Source: an uncultured Dechloromonas sp. (GTDB lineage Bacteria > Pseudomonadota > Gammaproteobacteria > Burkholderiales > Rhodocyclaceae). From it: a stretch of 21,093 nt of DNA. The notes beneath the pieces were generated by a model, which made no database searches, was not told the DNA's origin, and saw nothing but the letters and a program-made list of their open reading frames with translations. The position numbers and the translations under genes were made by a program. The first letter of the stretch is position 1, and each line of letters begins with the position of its first letter. Shown piece after piece: positions 1 to 7,733 of this stretch. The stretch spans positions 1-21,093 of the forward strand of contig CALKUR010000150.1 of the NCBI GenBank assembly GCA_937996725.1. The letters are read 5' to 3'.

Positions 1-378
1 CATTCCTCTAGGCGCACCGTTGCCGATGCGCTCAAGCAACCTACCCGGAAGCGACGCGAGCCACGCCATGCTTCCCTATTTGGTCTTGCTCCGGATGGGG
101 TTTACCGTGCCGTCCGGCGTTGGCCCCGAACGCGGTGAGCTCTTACCTCACCCTTTCACCCTTACCTGGCGTCTGACACCATCGGCGGTTTGCTTTCTGT
201 TGCCAGTGATGATGCGACGGGACGAACCTGAATCAGACACCCATCACCACTGCCCGCTGCTGCCAGCGGGACTTTCCGTCACCTCACGGTGCCCGGCCGT
301 TAGCCGGCATCCTGCTCTGTGGAGCCCGGACTTTCCTCCCCGTACCAAAGTACGCGGCGACTGTCTGGGCGACTTCCC
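1..378 (-). ncRNA. rnpB: RNase P RNA (M1 RNA, type A), 3' end cut by the window edge
   Basis: Catalytic RNA of ribonuclease P, which trims the 5' leader from precursor tRNAs with the RnpA protein. Read on the minus strand, the 5' part GACAGTCGCC is followed by the near-universal core GAGGAAAGTCCGGGCTCC (complement of about 321-338). Further along come the AGGGTGAAAGGGTG-type segment (complement near 150-165) and the GGTAAACCCC/CCGGAGCAAG segment. The last bases read GCCTAGAGGAATG, matching the conserved segment near the 3' end of bacterial RNase P RNA. By comparison with E. coli, roughly 40 nt of the 3' end lie outside the window. The 5' end at about 378 is inferred from the -10 box. The reading frames crossing this region are not genes. 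Confidence 0.96.
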
Positions 379-384
379 GCACCC

Positions 385-390
385 ATTATA
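385..390 (-). promoter_or_regulatory. -10 box of the rnpB promoter
   Basis: A perfect TATAAT on the minus strand lies about 7 bases upstream of the expected RNase P RNA 5' end (about 378). No good -35 match stands 16-18 bases upstream; the hexamer at 17-bp spacing is CCTAAA. That hexamer includes the pyrC stop codon, so the promoter spans the end of pyrC. RNase P RNA genes usually have their own strong promoter, which fits. Confidence 0.7.
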
Positions 391-408
391 CGGCGCACAG
401 ATCGAGAT

Positions 409-1455
409 TTAGGTGGCAAAACCTGCGAAAGCCCAAGCCAGCGTATTCCCCGCCTCGAGCGGCACGAGCGTATCGCCATTCACATACGGATACGATGCTG
501 GCACCCGCGTGTTGGCACGACGCAGCACCACTTTACGTTCGTTCACCGGCAAACCATAGAAGGCCGGGCCATGCAGGCTGGCAAAACCTTCCAACTTTTC
601 CAGCGCACCCGCCGCTTCAAACGCGGTGGCATACATTTCCAACGCCACATCGGCGGTGTAACAACCGGCGCAACCGCAGGCCGCTTCTTTGGTGAGCTTG
701 GCGTGCGGCGCCGAATCGGTACCGAGGAAAAATTGTTTCGAGCCCGAGGTCGCCGCTTCGACGAGCGCTTCGCGGTGCATCTCGCGCTTCAGCACGGGCA
801 GACAGTAGTAATGCGGCCGCACGCCGCCCTGGAAAATCGCATTGCGGTTGTACAACAGATGGTGCGCCGTGATCGTCGCGCCGACGCGATCACCTGAACT
901 ACGAACGAAGGCCGCTGCATCGGCGGTGGTAATGTGTTCGAATACCACACGAAGATCCGGGAACTTATGGAGCAGGGGTTTGAGCACGCGCTCGATGAAC
1001 ACCGCTTCGCGATCGAAGAGATCGATGTGGCTATCGGTGACTTCGCCATGCACCAGCAGTGGCAGGCCTTGTGCCGCCATCTCCGCGAGTGCCGGATACG
1101 TTTTTTCGATGGCGGTGACGCCCGCATCCGAATTGGTCGTTGCCCCTGCTGGATAGAGTTTTACCGCTTTCACAAAACCAGCGGCCTTCGCTTTAGCAAT
1201 CTCTTCGGGGCTGGTCGTATCGGTGAGATACAAGGTCATCAACGGTTCGAAGCTCGAACCTGCTGGGCGCGCCGCCAGAATGCGATCGCGATACGCTGCC
1301 GCGGCATCCACAGTCGTCACCGGCGGGCGAAGATTCGGCATGATGATGGCGCGCGCAAACTGCGCCGCGACGTGCGGGACCGTCACCTTCAGGGCATCGT
1401 CATCACGCAGATGGATATGCCAGTCATCGGGTTGGTGAATAATGAGTTCGTTCAT
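409..1455 (-). CDS. pyrC: Dihydroorotase
   Basis: Zinc enzyme of de novo pyrimidine synthesis that cyclises N-carbamoyl-aspartate to dihydroorotate in the cytoplasm. The 348-residue product matches the length of the E. coli PyrC type. Visible landmarks are the metal-binding HIHLRD (residues 13-18), the probable carboxylated lysine in KAVKLYPAGATTNS (K99), the zinc histidines in LLVHGEV (H135) and FEHITT (H173), and the catalytic aspartate in FLGTDSAPH (D246). The start at 1455 is preferred over an in-frame ATG at 1482, because the shorter form aligns with E. coli PyrC and the extra MHSFHRSVA is unlike the family. It follows rsmI by about 45 bases on the same strand and may be cotranscribed. 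Its stop codon falls in the upstream part of the rnpB promoter. Confidence 0.96.
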   Translation of the reverse strand: MNELIIHQPDDWHIHLRDDDALKVTVPHVAAQFARAIIMPNLRPPVTTVDAAAAYRDRILAARPAGSSFEPLMTLYLTDTTSPEEIAKAKAAGFVKAVKLYPAGATTNSDAGVTAIEKTYPALAEMAAQGLPLLVHGEVTDSHIDLFDREAVFIERVLKPLLHKFPDLRVVFEHITTADAAAFVRSSGDRVGATITAHHLLYNRNAIFQGGVRPHYYCLPVLKREMHREALVEAATSGSKQFFLGTDSAPHAKLTKEAACGCAGCYTADVALEMYATAFEAAGALEKLEGFASLHGPAFYGLPVNERKVVLRRANTRVPASYPYVNGDTLVPLEAGNTLAWAFAGFAT

Positions 1456-1500
1456 GGCAACTGACCGGTGAAATGAATGCAATGAACGCTATTTTACGCG

Positions 1501-2415
1501 TCAGGCTTTTAAATCCAGCGCACGCTGATACAACATATCCTTGGGTGCCCCCGTGAGCTGTTGAGCAATTTGCGCCACCTGTTTGGTCGGCAGCCCGGCC
1601 GCCACCAGAATGCTTATCACCTTTTCAGTTGCCTCATCCAACCCTGCGGCGACTTGTGCACGTTCGGCCGGCGGATAAATCACCAGCACGAACTCGCCCC
1701 GAGCATGATTCGGGTCGGTATTCAGCCAGGCAGCGGCTTCACCGAGCGGGATGCGCACGGATTGCTCGAAGATCTTGGTCAGCTCGCGCGCAATCAGGAT
1801 GTCACGTTCGGCACCAAAGACTTCGGCCAACGCGGCCAGCGCCGCATCGATACGGTGGGGCGCTTCGTAAAAGACCAGCGCCAGATCGTCGCCGGCGCGC
1901 GCTTTCCAATCCGCAATGACGCGCAAACGTTCCTGAGTTTTGGTCGGCAGAAAACCTGCAAATACCCAACCGCCACCGGTATGCGTCAGGCCGGCGATCG
2001 ATAAGGCCGCCGCCGCGGCACAAGCACCCGGCACCGCCACCACAGGCCAGCCCTCGGCGCGGATAGCGGCCACAATACGTCCACCAGGATCCGAAATCGC
2101 CGGTGTACCGGCATCGCTGACTAGCGCCACTGAATTTCCAGCAGCCAGATGCTGTGCGATCTTCTCCGCCGCCCGTTGTTCGTGATGCTCATCAGCCACG
2201 AGCATGGCGGCATTGCTGCCGACATGGCGCAACAAGGTGGCTGTACGGCGCGTATCCTCCGCCGCCACAAAAGCGACTTCGCGCAGGATTCGCGCGGCAC
2301 GCGGGCTCAGATCTTCGAGATTGCCGATGGGCGTCGCCACGACATAGAGCGTCGCACCCTGCCCGATTTCTTCGGGGGGGCTTGCGGCAGTCGTTGGCGA
2401 TTGCGTTAAAGTCAT
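1501..2415 (-). CDS. rsmI: 16S rRNA (cytidine-1402-2'-O)-methyltransferase RsmI
   Basis: SAM-dependent methyltransferase that 2'-O-methylates C1402 of 16S rRNA in the ribosomal P site, pairing with RsmH N4-methylation of the same base. The 304-residue product has the TP-methylase signature: LYVVATPIGNLEDLSPRA (from about residue 23), AAEDTR, LVSDAGTPAISDPG and the later FYEAPHRI segment. About 20 residues precede the fold and are low in complexity. It is divergent from yraN across only 37 bases (2416-2452). Next to rnpB and the yraN-diaA-dolP genes it matches the gamma/betaproteobacterial arrangement, except that no lpoA gene lies between rsmI and yraN. No strong Shine-Dalgarno sequence is visible upstream of the ATG. 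Confidence 0.96.
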   Translation of the reverse strand: MTLTQSPTTAASPPEEIGQGATLYVVATPIGNLEDLSPRAARILREVAFVAAEDTRRTATLLRHVGSNAAMLVADEHHEQRAAEKIAQHLAAGNSVALVSDAGTPAISDPGGRIVAAIRAEGWPVVAVPGACAAAAALSIAGLTHTGGGWVFAGFLPTKTQERLRVIADWKARAGDDLALVFYEAPHRIDAALAALAEVFGAERDILIARELTKIFEQSVRIPLGEAAAWLNTDPNHARGEFVLVIYPPAERAQVAAGLDEATEKVISILVAAGLPTKQVAQIAQQLTGAPKDMLYQRALDLKA

Positions 2416-2452
2416 AAACGTTCAAACTTACACAACAGAAACGCACGATACC

Positions 2453-2818
2453 ATGCGCACCGACAAACAGCTTGTGGGCGACCAGGCAGAATCCCTGGCG
2501 ATCACGCTCCTTGAGCGTGCCGGGCTGCGAGTACTCGAACGCAACTACCGGGTGCGTGGTGGTGAAATCGATTGCATCGCGCTGGATGGCGAAACCCTAG
2601 TCTTTGTAGAAGTACGTTACCGCAAGAACCGCCGCTTCGGCGGGGCCGGTGCCAGCATTGATCTCCGCAAGCAGCAGCGAATTATTCATGCCGCACAGAT
2701 CTACCTCATGAAGCATCCTCGTCAAGCACATCGGCCGTGCCGCTTTGATTGCGTGCTCCTCGACGCGCTCGACACCGATGCCTCCGAATGGATTAAAGAT
2801 GCCTTTCAACTTTTCTAG
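2453..2818 (+). CDS. yraN: YraN/UPF0102 family endonuclease-like protein
   Basis: Small 121-residue protein of the UPF0102 family, whose fold resembles PD-(D/E)XK nucleases such as Holliday-junction resolvases; its cellular role is not established. The conserved core is visible: GDQAESLAITLLERAGLRVL (residues 9-28), NYRVRGGEID (31-40) with the acidic pair E38/D40, and LVFVEVRYRK (49-58), where E53 and R55 take the places of the E-x-K motif. It is the first gene of a plus-strand set. The next gene starts inside its last 20 bases, so the two are probably translated together. The gene diverges from rsmI, so any promoter must overlap the start of rsmI. No clear ribosome-binding site precedes the ATG. 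Confidence 0.93.
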   Translation: MRTDKQLVGDQAESLAITLLERAGLRVLERNYRVRGGEIDCIALDGETLVFVEVRYRKNRRFGGAGASIDLRKQQRIIHAAQIYLMKHPRQAHRPCRFDCVLLDALDTDASEWIKDAFQLF

Positions 2819-3263
2819 CGTCGCGCGCATTGCGTCTGCCGCCTTTGTTGGCCTCAGTCTCACGTCCTTCGCTCATGCGCAGTCCGCAAACGTCAGCACA
2901 ACCGCACCCCGGCCATCGCAAGCTAGCCTGCTGATCCAATCATCGCCCCTAGCCGGCAGCCAATATCACGCGCTGCCAGACGTCGTCTCCCAAATCCGGG
3001 TCGGTGACTTACTGACGCTCAAACGCGAGGCCGATAACCCCTATGATAAGAATGCGATTCAGGTCCTCTGGCAAGAGTATTTGCTGGGCTACGTGCCCCG
3101 CCGGGAAAACAAGGCCGTCGCCCGCGCCATGGATCGCCACGAACCCCTGATCGCCCGAGTGGTCGCACTGCAGCCGGACGAAAGCCCTTGGCGCCGCCTA
3201 CGCTTTGAAATCAGCGTCCCATTGGATACGACACCCAAATCTGACGCCAAATCAACACGCTAA
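2799..3263 (+). CDS. Exported HIRAN-domain protein
   Basis: A 154-residue protein with a predicted signal peptide and a single HIRAN domain. The N-terminus has Arg10, a hydrophobic stretch IASAAFVGLSLTSF (11-24) and a likely signal peptidase I site after AHA (25-27). Residues about 43-140 carry the HIRAN pattern: GSQYHALP, then RVGDLLTLKREADNPYDKNAIQV (in the family, L.REp.NpyD.nAi.V) and LLGYVPRRENKAVARAMD. HIRAN domains are best known from Rad5/HLTF helicases, where they bind 3' single-stranded DNA ends. Here the domain stands alone and looks exported, so its ligand is unknown. The start at 2799 gives a proper signal peptide and is preceded by a GGA at 2790-2792. Earlier in-frame ATGs (2745, 2778) lie deep in yraN and add no sensible sequence. 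It overlaps yraN by 20 nt. Confidence 0.85.
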   Translation: MPFNFSSVARIASAAFVGLSLTSFAHAQSANVSTTAPRPSQASLLIQSSPLAGSQYHALPDVVSQIRVGDLLTLKREADNPYDKNAIQVLWQEYLLGYVPRRENKAVARAMDRHEPLIARVVALQPDESPWRRLRFEISVPLDTTPKSDAKSTR

Positions 3264-3344
3264 CGCATTCGGTGGGCGTGTTAAGATCACCGCCATCAGA
3301 ACCTGGTCTCGACGCTCGCCGAACTGCGGGACCGCAACCCTCAC

Positions 3345-3348
3345 GGAG
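3345..3348 (+). promoter_or_regulatory. Ribosome-binding site that fixes the SIS-protein start
   Basis: GGAG with seven bases before the ATG at 3356. It supports that start over the upstream in-frame start at 3272, whose extra 28 residues do not resemble the family. Confidence 0.7.
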
Positions 3349-3355
3349 TTTCTGC

Positions 3356-3949
3356 ATGGACTTGCAAACGCGCGTTAAACGCCATTTCGAAGATAGCGCC
3401 CAAACCAAACTCAAAGCCGCCGAAACGCTGAGCGCACCAGTCGCCACGGCCATCGAGACGATGGTGCAATCACTCATTTCCGGCGGCAAAATTCTGGCCT
3501 GCGGCAACGGCGGCTCGGCCGGCGATGCGCAGCACTTCGCTGCCGAACTGGTGGGTCGCTTTGAGCGCGAACGCCAGGAACTGGCTGCCATTGCACTGAC
3601 GACCGATACGTCAATTATTACGGCCATTGCCAATGATTACGCCTACGACGTGATCTTCTCGAAACAGGTGCGCGCACTGGGTCACCCCGGCGATGTGCTG
3701 CTCGCCATTTCTACCTCGGGCAACTCGAAAAACGTGATTGAAGCCATCAAAGCCGCGCACGAACACGATATGAAAATCATTGCACTCACCGGTAAGGGCG
3801 GCGGCCAGATCGGAGCGATGCTACGCGACGGTGACATTCATCTATGCGCACCGGCGGACCGCACCGCCCGCACGCAGGAAACCCATCTAACGATCATTCA
3901 CGCGCTGTGCGATGGCATTGACGTTTCGCTGCTCGGAGAGGATGCATGA
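3356..3949 (+). CDS. diaA: SIS-domain protein, DiaA / GmhA type
   Basis: A 197-residue single-SIS-domain protein. Two related roles are possible. DiaA binds DnaA and times replication initiation; GmhA converts sedoheptulose 7-phosphate to heptose 7-phosphate for LPS. DiaA is favoured by synteny (yraN before, dolP after, as around E. coli yraO) and by FERERQELAAIALTTD and the RALGHPGDVLLAISTSGNS block. However, the protein keeps the sugar-phosphate and metal positions of GmhA: GNGGSAGDAQHFAAEL (H and E of HFAAE) and QETHLTIIH (Q and H). It could therefore be an active isomerase, or do both jobs. Its last four bases (ATGA) overlap the dolP start, so the two are probably translationally coupled. 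Confidence 0.88.
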   Translation: MDLQTRVKRHFEDSAQTKLKAAETLSAPVATAIETMVQSLISGGKILACGNGGSAGDAQHFAAELVGRFERERQELAAIALTTDTSIITAIANDYAYDVIFSKQVRALGHPGDVLLAISTSGNSKNVIEAIKAAHEHDMKIIALTGKGGGQIGAMLRDGDIHLCAPADRTARTQETHLTIIHALCDGIDVSLLGEDA

Positions 3950-4677
3950 AGCTGAACGCCAAGCGTACTGTTGTTAGCGCCATCGCCGCTATCTGCCTGA
4001 CGACCCAGCTCACTGCCTGTATTGAAACCGCCATCGTCGGTGCGGTGGCCGCCAGCGCGATCGTGCTCTCCGACCGTCGTTCGGTCGCCGTGTACTCCAA
4101 AGATGCCTGGATCGATGTGCAGGCCGCCACCCCACTCAACGAGATCGGCCCAACGAGTACAACGCACATTATTGCCAACGCGTTCAACAGTCGCGTACTG
4201 CTGACCGGTGAAGTAGCCTCGGAAGCGGACAAGCAAAAAGCCACTGACGTGGTCAAAGCCATCTCGGGTGTGAAGGGCGTTGATAATCAGTTGGTCGTTG
4301 GCCCGATCACTTCTTTAGACGTGCGCAACAACGATGCGTTCATCACCTCCAAGGTCAAGAGCCGGCTGGTCGGTGACCACCCGGAACTGGGCAACGCCAT
4401 GAAGATCATTACCGAGAATGGCGTCGTGTTCGTACTCGGTATGCTGACGCAGAGCGAACTCGAACGCGGTGTTGAAATCGCCCGGACGACCTCTGGCGTG
4501 CAACGGGTTGTGAAGACCAGCCTGATCACGATCATCAAAGAACCGCAGGCACAGGCGCTGGATCAGGAAGCGAAGGACGATGCGGCTAAAACCCAGGGTA
4601 CGGTGACACCGCTGCAGGATGGGTCGCAGTCGCAGGCACAACCCATGAGCCAACCCACCACTCAGGGCGTCAATTAA
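3946..4677 (+). CDS. dolP: Outer-membrane BON-domain lipoprotein DolP (YraP)
   Basis: Lipoprotein that helps outer-membrane integrity; E. coli DolP binds anionic phospholipid at division sites and supports the BAM machinery. The 243-residue precursor has a type II signal peptide ending in the lipobox LTAC (lipidated Cys25) with Ile at +2, consistent with outer-membrane sorting. The small-residue stretch AIVGAVAASAIVLSDRRSV then follows, very like E. coli DolP. Two BON domains follow at about 50-120 (VLLTGEVASEADKQKA) and 130-200 (FITSKVKSRL, ENGVVFVLGMLT, SGVQRVV). It is longer than E. coli DolP (191 residues) because of a Gln/Ser/Thr-rich tail of about 40 residues. Its TAA shares bases with the stop of the convergent antiporter gene (TTAA). 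Confidence 0.93.
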   Translation: MKLNAKRTVVSAIAAICLTTQLTACIETAIVGAVAASAIVLSDRRSVAVYSKDAWIDVQAATPLNEIGPTSTTHIIANAFNSRVLLTGEVASEADKQKATDVVKAISGVKGVDNQLVVGPITSLDVRNNDAFITSKVKSRLVGDHPELGNAMKIITENGVVFVLGMLTQSELERGVEIARTTSGVQRVVKTSLITIIKEPQAQALDQEAKDDAAKTQGTVTPLQDGSQSQAQPMSQPTTQGVN

Positions 4678-6635
4678 ATCCCTTGTAGTAGCTTGGCCTC
4701 GGCGGCGGCAATCGTCGTCGGCGTGCCAAGCAAGACCACGACATCGCCTTCCTGCAACCGGGTCTCTGGGCCCGGTTCCAACCCACGGATCCCATGGCGG
4801 CGGATCGCGCTGATTTCCACATCGCGCAAAGCCAGTGATTCCAGGCTCTGGCCAATGGCGAACGCTCCCGCTTCGATTAACACCGAACTCATGCGTGCGG
4901 AATCAGCATCGGCCTCTTCGGATTCGTCAGACACACCCTTAAAGAATCCACGCAACAACCGATAACGGCTATTACGCGCATCGCGCGCGCGACGCATGAC
5001 GCGGTTCAATGGCACGCCCAATAACAACAGCGCATGCGAGCCCAGCATCAGACTCGCCTCCAACGCATCCGGCACGACTTCGGCGGCACCCGCAGCCACC
5101 AGGCGCGGCATATCGCGTTCGTCTTCTGTACGTACGAGCACCGGCAAATCCGGTCGCAACTCACGACAGTAGTGCAGTACTTTTTCCGCCGTCGGCGTAT
5201 CGGCAAAGGTAATCACCACCACGCTCGCCCGTTTCACGCCCGCAGCGATCAGGTTCTCTCGGCGGCCGGCATCGCCGAACAACACGGTTTCGCCGCCCTT
5301 GGCAGCTTCACGCACGCGCTCGGGGTCCAGATCCAGCGCCACATAACCTACGCCTTCCTGGCTGAGAATACGGGCCAACGATTGGCCGCTACGGCCAAAA
5401 CCGCAGACAACGGCATGTTTCTGCGTGGCGATCGAAGCTACGGCCAATTGCGTCAGTTGCATGGACCGGGTCAGCCACTCATTCGCCGAAAAGCGGATCA
5501 CCAGACGGTCACACCAGTACACGATGATCGGTGCCAGCATCATGGAAATCAGCAGCGCCGCCAAAACGATCTGGATGACTGGACGTTGCGCTAACCGCGC
5601 CGTGGCAATTTCCGTCAGCAACACGAAACCGAATTCGCCCCCGGTGGCTAACCAGAGGGCCGAACGCATGGCCGTCGACTGGCCGCCACCAAACAGACGG
5701 GACAACATAAACACAATCAGCGCCTTGACGATCAAAACGGCGACGACGATCAATAGCACGATCCAGAAGCTTTTCCAGATCACCGTCGGGTTGAGCATCA
5801 TCCCAATGGTGACGAAGAATAGCCCCATCAACACATCACGGAAGGGTTTGATATCTTCTTCCACCTGATGCCGATATTCGGTCTCGGCGATCAGCATGCC
5901 CGCGACAAAGGCACCGAGTGCCAGCGAGAGCCCGGCTTCTTCGGTAATGTAGGCCAGACCCAGCGTGACGAGCAGTACGTTGAGCACAAAGAGCTCTGAC
6001 GACTTGCCGAGCGCGACGATATGGAACCAGCGGCGCATCCACTTCTGGCCGACGAACAGCACCACACCGAGCACAACGGTCGCCTTGAGCAACGCCACGC
6101 CCACTTCCACCACCATATCGGCCGCCGGCTGCCCCAAGGCGGGGATCACAATCAGCAACGGCACCACCAGCAAATCTTGCGCCAGCAGCACGCCCATCAC
6201 TTCGCGCCCATGCGGCGCCTGAAGTTCGCGACGCTCGACCAGCAATTTTGATAGCACGGCGGTCGACGACATCGCGACGGCCCCGCCGAAGGCCAGACCG
6301 GCCTGCCAATTCAAACCGAACGACATGGCGATCCCGGCGACCACCGCCATGGTGACCAGCACCTGCGTCATCCCGAAACCGAAGACGGTTTTGCGCATGG
6401 TGTAGAGCCGCGCCAGTGAAAACTCTAGCCCGATCGAGAACATCAGGAACACCACGCCAAATTCGGCCAACGTATTGGCCGCCTTGACGTTTTTCAGCAG
6501 CGATAGCGCATGCGGTCCGATGAGCAGCCCGACCAGCAGATAGCCAAACATCGGCGGCATATTGACCCGGCGCACCAGGATCACCCCCAGCACCGAGGCC
6601 ATCAACAGCAGCAGAATCAGGGACAGCGAGGACAT
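4674..6635 (-). CDS. Kef/YbaL-type monovalent cation:proton antiporter (CPA2 family) with RCK domain
   Basis: Inner-membrane antiporter, likely K+ out for H+ in, gated by a cytoplasmic nucleotide-binding domain. The 653-residue protein has a hydrophobic Na+/H+-exchanger domain (about 1-385), including MFSIGLEFSL (65-74) and LLAQDLLVVP (150-159); the Gln-Asp pair is the ion-binding site in Kef proteins. A TrkA-N domain follows (about 407-525) with the Rossmann motif VVCGFGRSGQ, then an acidic linker DESEEADADSA (about 570-580) and a TrkA-C domain (about 582-650). Layout fits KefB/KefC/YbaL, but I cannot tell which, and I see no adjacent kefF/kefG-like gene. The start at 6635 is chosen because MSSLSLILLLLMASV begins the first membrane helix; the longer frame to 6881 runs into kdsD on the other strand. 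No good Shine-Dalgarno sequence is visible. Confidence 0.93.
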   Translation of the reverse strand: MSSLSLILLLLMASVLGVILVRRVNMPPMFGYLLVGLLIGPHALSLLKNVKAANTLAEFGVVFLMFSIGLEFSLARLYTMRKTVFGFGMTQVLVTMAVVAGIAMSFGLNWQAGLAFGGAVAMSSTAVLSKLLVERRELQAPHGREVMGVLLAQDLLVVPLLIVIPALGQPAADMVVEVGVALLKATVVLGVVLFVGQKWMRRWFHIVALGKSSELFVLNVLLVTLGLAYITEEAGLSLALGAFVAGMLIAETEYRHQVEEDIKPFRDVLMGLFFVTIGMMLNPTVIWKSFWIVLLIVVAVLIVKALIVFMLSRLFGGGQSTAMRSALWLATGGEFGFVLLTEIATARLAQRPVIQIVLAALLISMMLAPIIVYWCDRLVIRFSANEWLTRSMQLTQLAVASIATQKHAVVCGFGRSGQSLARILSQEGVGYVALDLDPERVREAAKGGETVLFGDAGRRENLIAAGVKRASVVVITFADTPTAEKVLHYCRELRPDLPVLVRTEDERDMPRLVAAGAAEVVPDALEASLMLGSHALLLLGVPLNRVMRRARDARNSRYRLLRGFFKGVSDESEEADADSARMSSVLIEAGAFAIGQSLESLALRDVEISAIRRHGIRGLEPGPETRLQEGDVVVLLGTPTTIAAAEAKLLQGI

Positions 6636-6679
6636 AAAGGGCGGAATCGGCTCGGCGCGGGGGATTGACGCATCCGGTT

Positions 6680-6688
6680 TGTTATACT
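6680..6688 (+). promoter_or_regulatory. Candidate extended -10 promoter of kdsD-kdsC-lptC-lptA
   Basis: TGTTATACT fits an extended -10 (TG-N-TATACT, 5 of 6 to TATAAT). It would start RNA near 6695, about 22 bases before the kdsD ATG. No -35 stands at 16-18 bp; TTGACG at 6665-6670 is only 12 bp away. The same bases read on the minus strand contain TATAAC, a possible -10 for the divergent antiporter gene. Confidence 0.45.
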
Positions 6689-6716
6689 CAACGCAATCAT
6701 ACCCTTGCCGCATGCC

Positions 6717-7733
6717 ATGTCTGCAAACCAAACCGCCGGCGCACCAAATAAATCGGCCCTGATCGACGACGCCAGAATCCTCACGCTGGCGCGTGCTGTA
6801 CTGCGCACGGAAGCCGATGCCCTCATTGAACTCGAACCGAAACTGGGCGAGGCCTTCGTACAAGCCGTACGCGCCTTGCATGACGCGCCAGGTCGGGTCA
6901 TCGTCTCGGGCATGGGTAAATCAGGCCACATCGCCCGCAAGATGGCGGCCACTTTTGCCTCCACCGGCACACCGGCCTATTTCGTGCACCCGGCCGAAGC
7001 CAGCCATGGCGACCTCGGCATGATCACCGGCGACGATGTTTTTCTGGCGCTCTCTTATTCCGGCGAATCTGACGAACTGGCGGCGATTCTGCCGGTACTG
7101 CGCCGCCTGGGCACCCGCATCATCGCCCTCACTGGCAATACCCAATCGTCTCTCGCTCGCGAAGCCGACATCGTGTTGGATGCCAGCGTGGCGCGTGAAG
7201 CCTGCCCACATAATCTGGCACCGACCGCCAGCACGACGGCAGCGCTGGCTCTGGGTGATGCCCTAGCCGTCGCGCTGCTTGAAGCCCGTGGTTTCAGCCC
7301 CGAAGATTTCGCACTCTCGCATCCGGGTGGCGCACTCGGACGACGCTTACTCACCCACGTCAGTGATGTGATGCACCCCAAGGCGGATCTGCCCTGCGTG
7401 GGTCCGGATAGTTCGCTGGCCGATGCGGTGTTGGCTATCTCGCGCGGCAGCCTGGGCATGACCGTCATCGTCGATGATCACGACCGGGTTCTAGGCATCT
7501 TCACCGATGGCGATCTGCGTCGCGCGTTTGGCAAACAACTGGATCTGCAACAGGTGCGCGTACGCGATGTCATGACGGCCGCGCCTAAAACGATCGGGGC
7601 CGATCGACTGGCCGTTGAAGCCGTGGCGCTGATGGAAAAGCACCGGATAAACCAGCTCGTCGTCACCAACGCCGACGGCAGTCTGATCGGTGCACTCAAT
7701 ATGCACGATCTGTTTCGTGCCAAGGTGGTCTAA
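6717..7733 (+). CDS. kdsD: D-arabinose 5-phosphate isomerase
   Basis: Interconverts D-ribulose 5-phosphate and D-arabinose 5-phosphate, the first committed step toward the LPS sugar KDO. The 338-residue product has an SIS domain (about 55-185) with VIVSGMGKSGHIARKMAATFAS-type start, FLALSYSGESDEL and the conserved SHPGGALGRRLL (201-212). Two CBS domains follow (about 214-271 and 280-336), as in KdsD/KpsF. The ATG at 6717 is chosen over an in-frame TTG at 6705. There is no clear Shine-Dalgarno sequence. It is directly followed by kdsC with no gap, and the first four genes here form the usual KDO/Lpt block. Confidence 0.95.
   Translation: MSANQTAGAPNKSALIDDARILTLARAVLRTEADALIELEPKLGEAFVQAVRALHDAPGRVIVSGMGKSGHIARKMAATFASTGTPAYFVHPAEASHGDLGMITGDDVFLALSYSGESDELAAILPVLRRLGTRIIALTGNTQSSLAREADIVLDASVAREACPHNLAPTASTTAALALGDALAVALLEARGFSPEDFALSHPGGALGRRLLTHVSDVMHPKADLPCVGPDSSLADAVLAISRGSLGMTVIVDDHDRVLGIFTDGDLRRAFGKQLDLQQVRVRDVMTAAPKTIGADRLAVEAVALMEKHRINQLVVTNADGSLIGALNMHDLFRAKVV

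Noticed and set aside
20..412. Reading frame of 130 residues on the plus strand at the left edge
   Set aside because: It lies antisense to RNase P RNA, and its composition reflects the structured RNA.
319..1464. Long plus-strand frames antisense to pyrC
   Set aside because: They mirror the codon use of pyrC in a GC-rich genome, lack family motifs, and one begins inside rnpB.
4691..4731. GCTTGGC / GCCAAGC inverted repeat at the end of the antiporter gene
   Set aside because: Arms of 7 bp separated by 27 bases inside coding sequence with no U tract; weak evidence for a terminator.
6665..6688. TTGACG followed by TATACT as a standard promoter for kdsD
   Set aside because: The spacing is only 12 bp, too short for a sigma-70 promoter; an extended -10 reading is kept instead.
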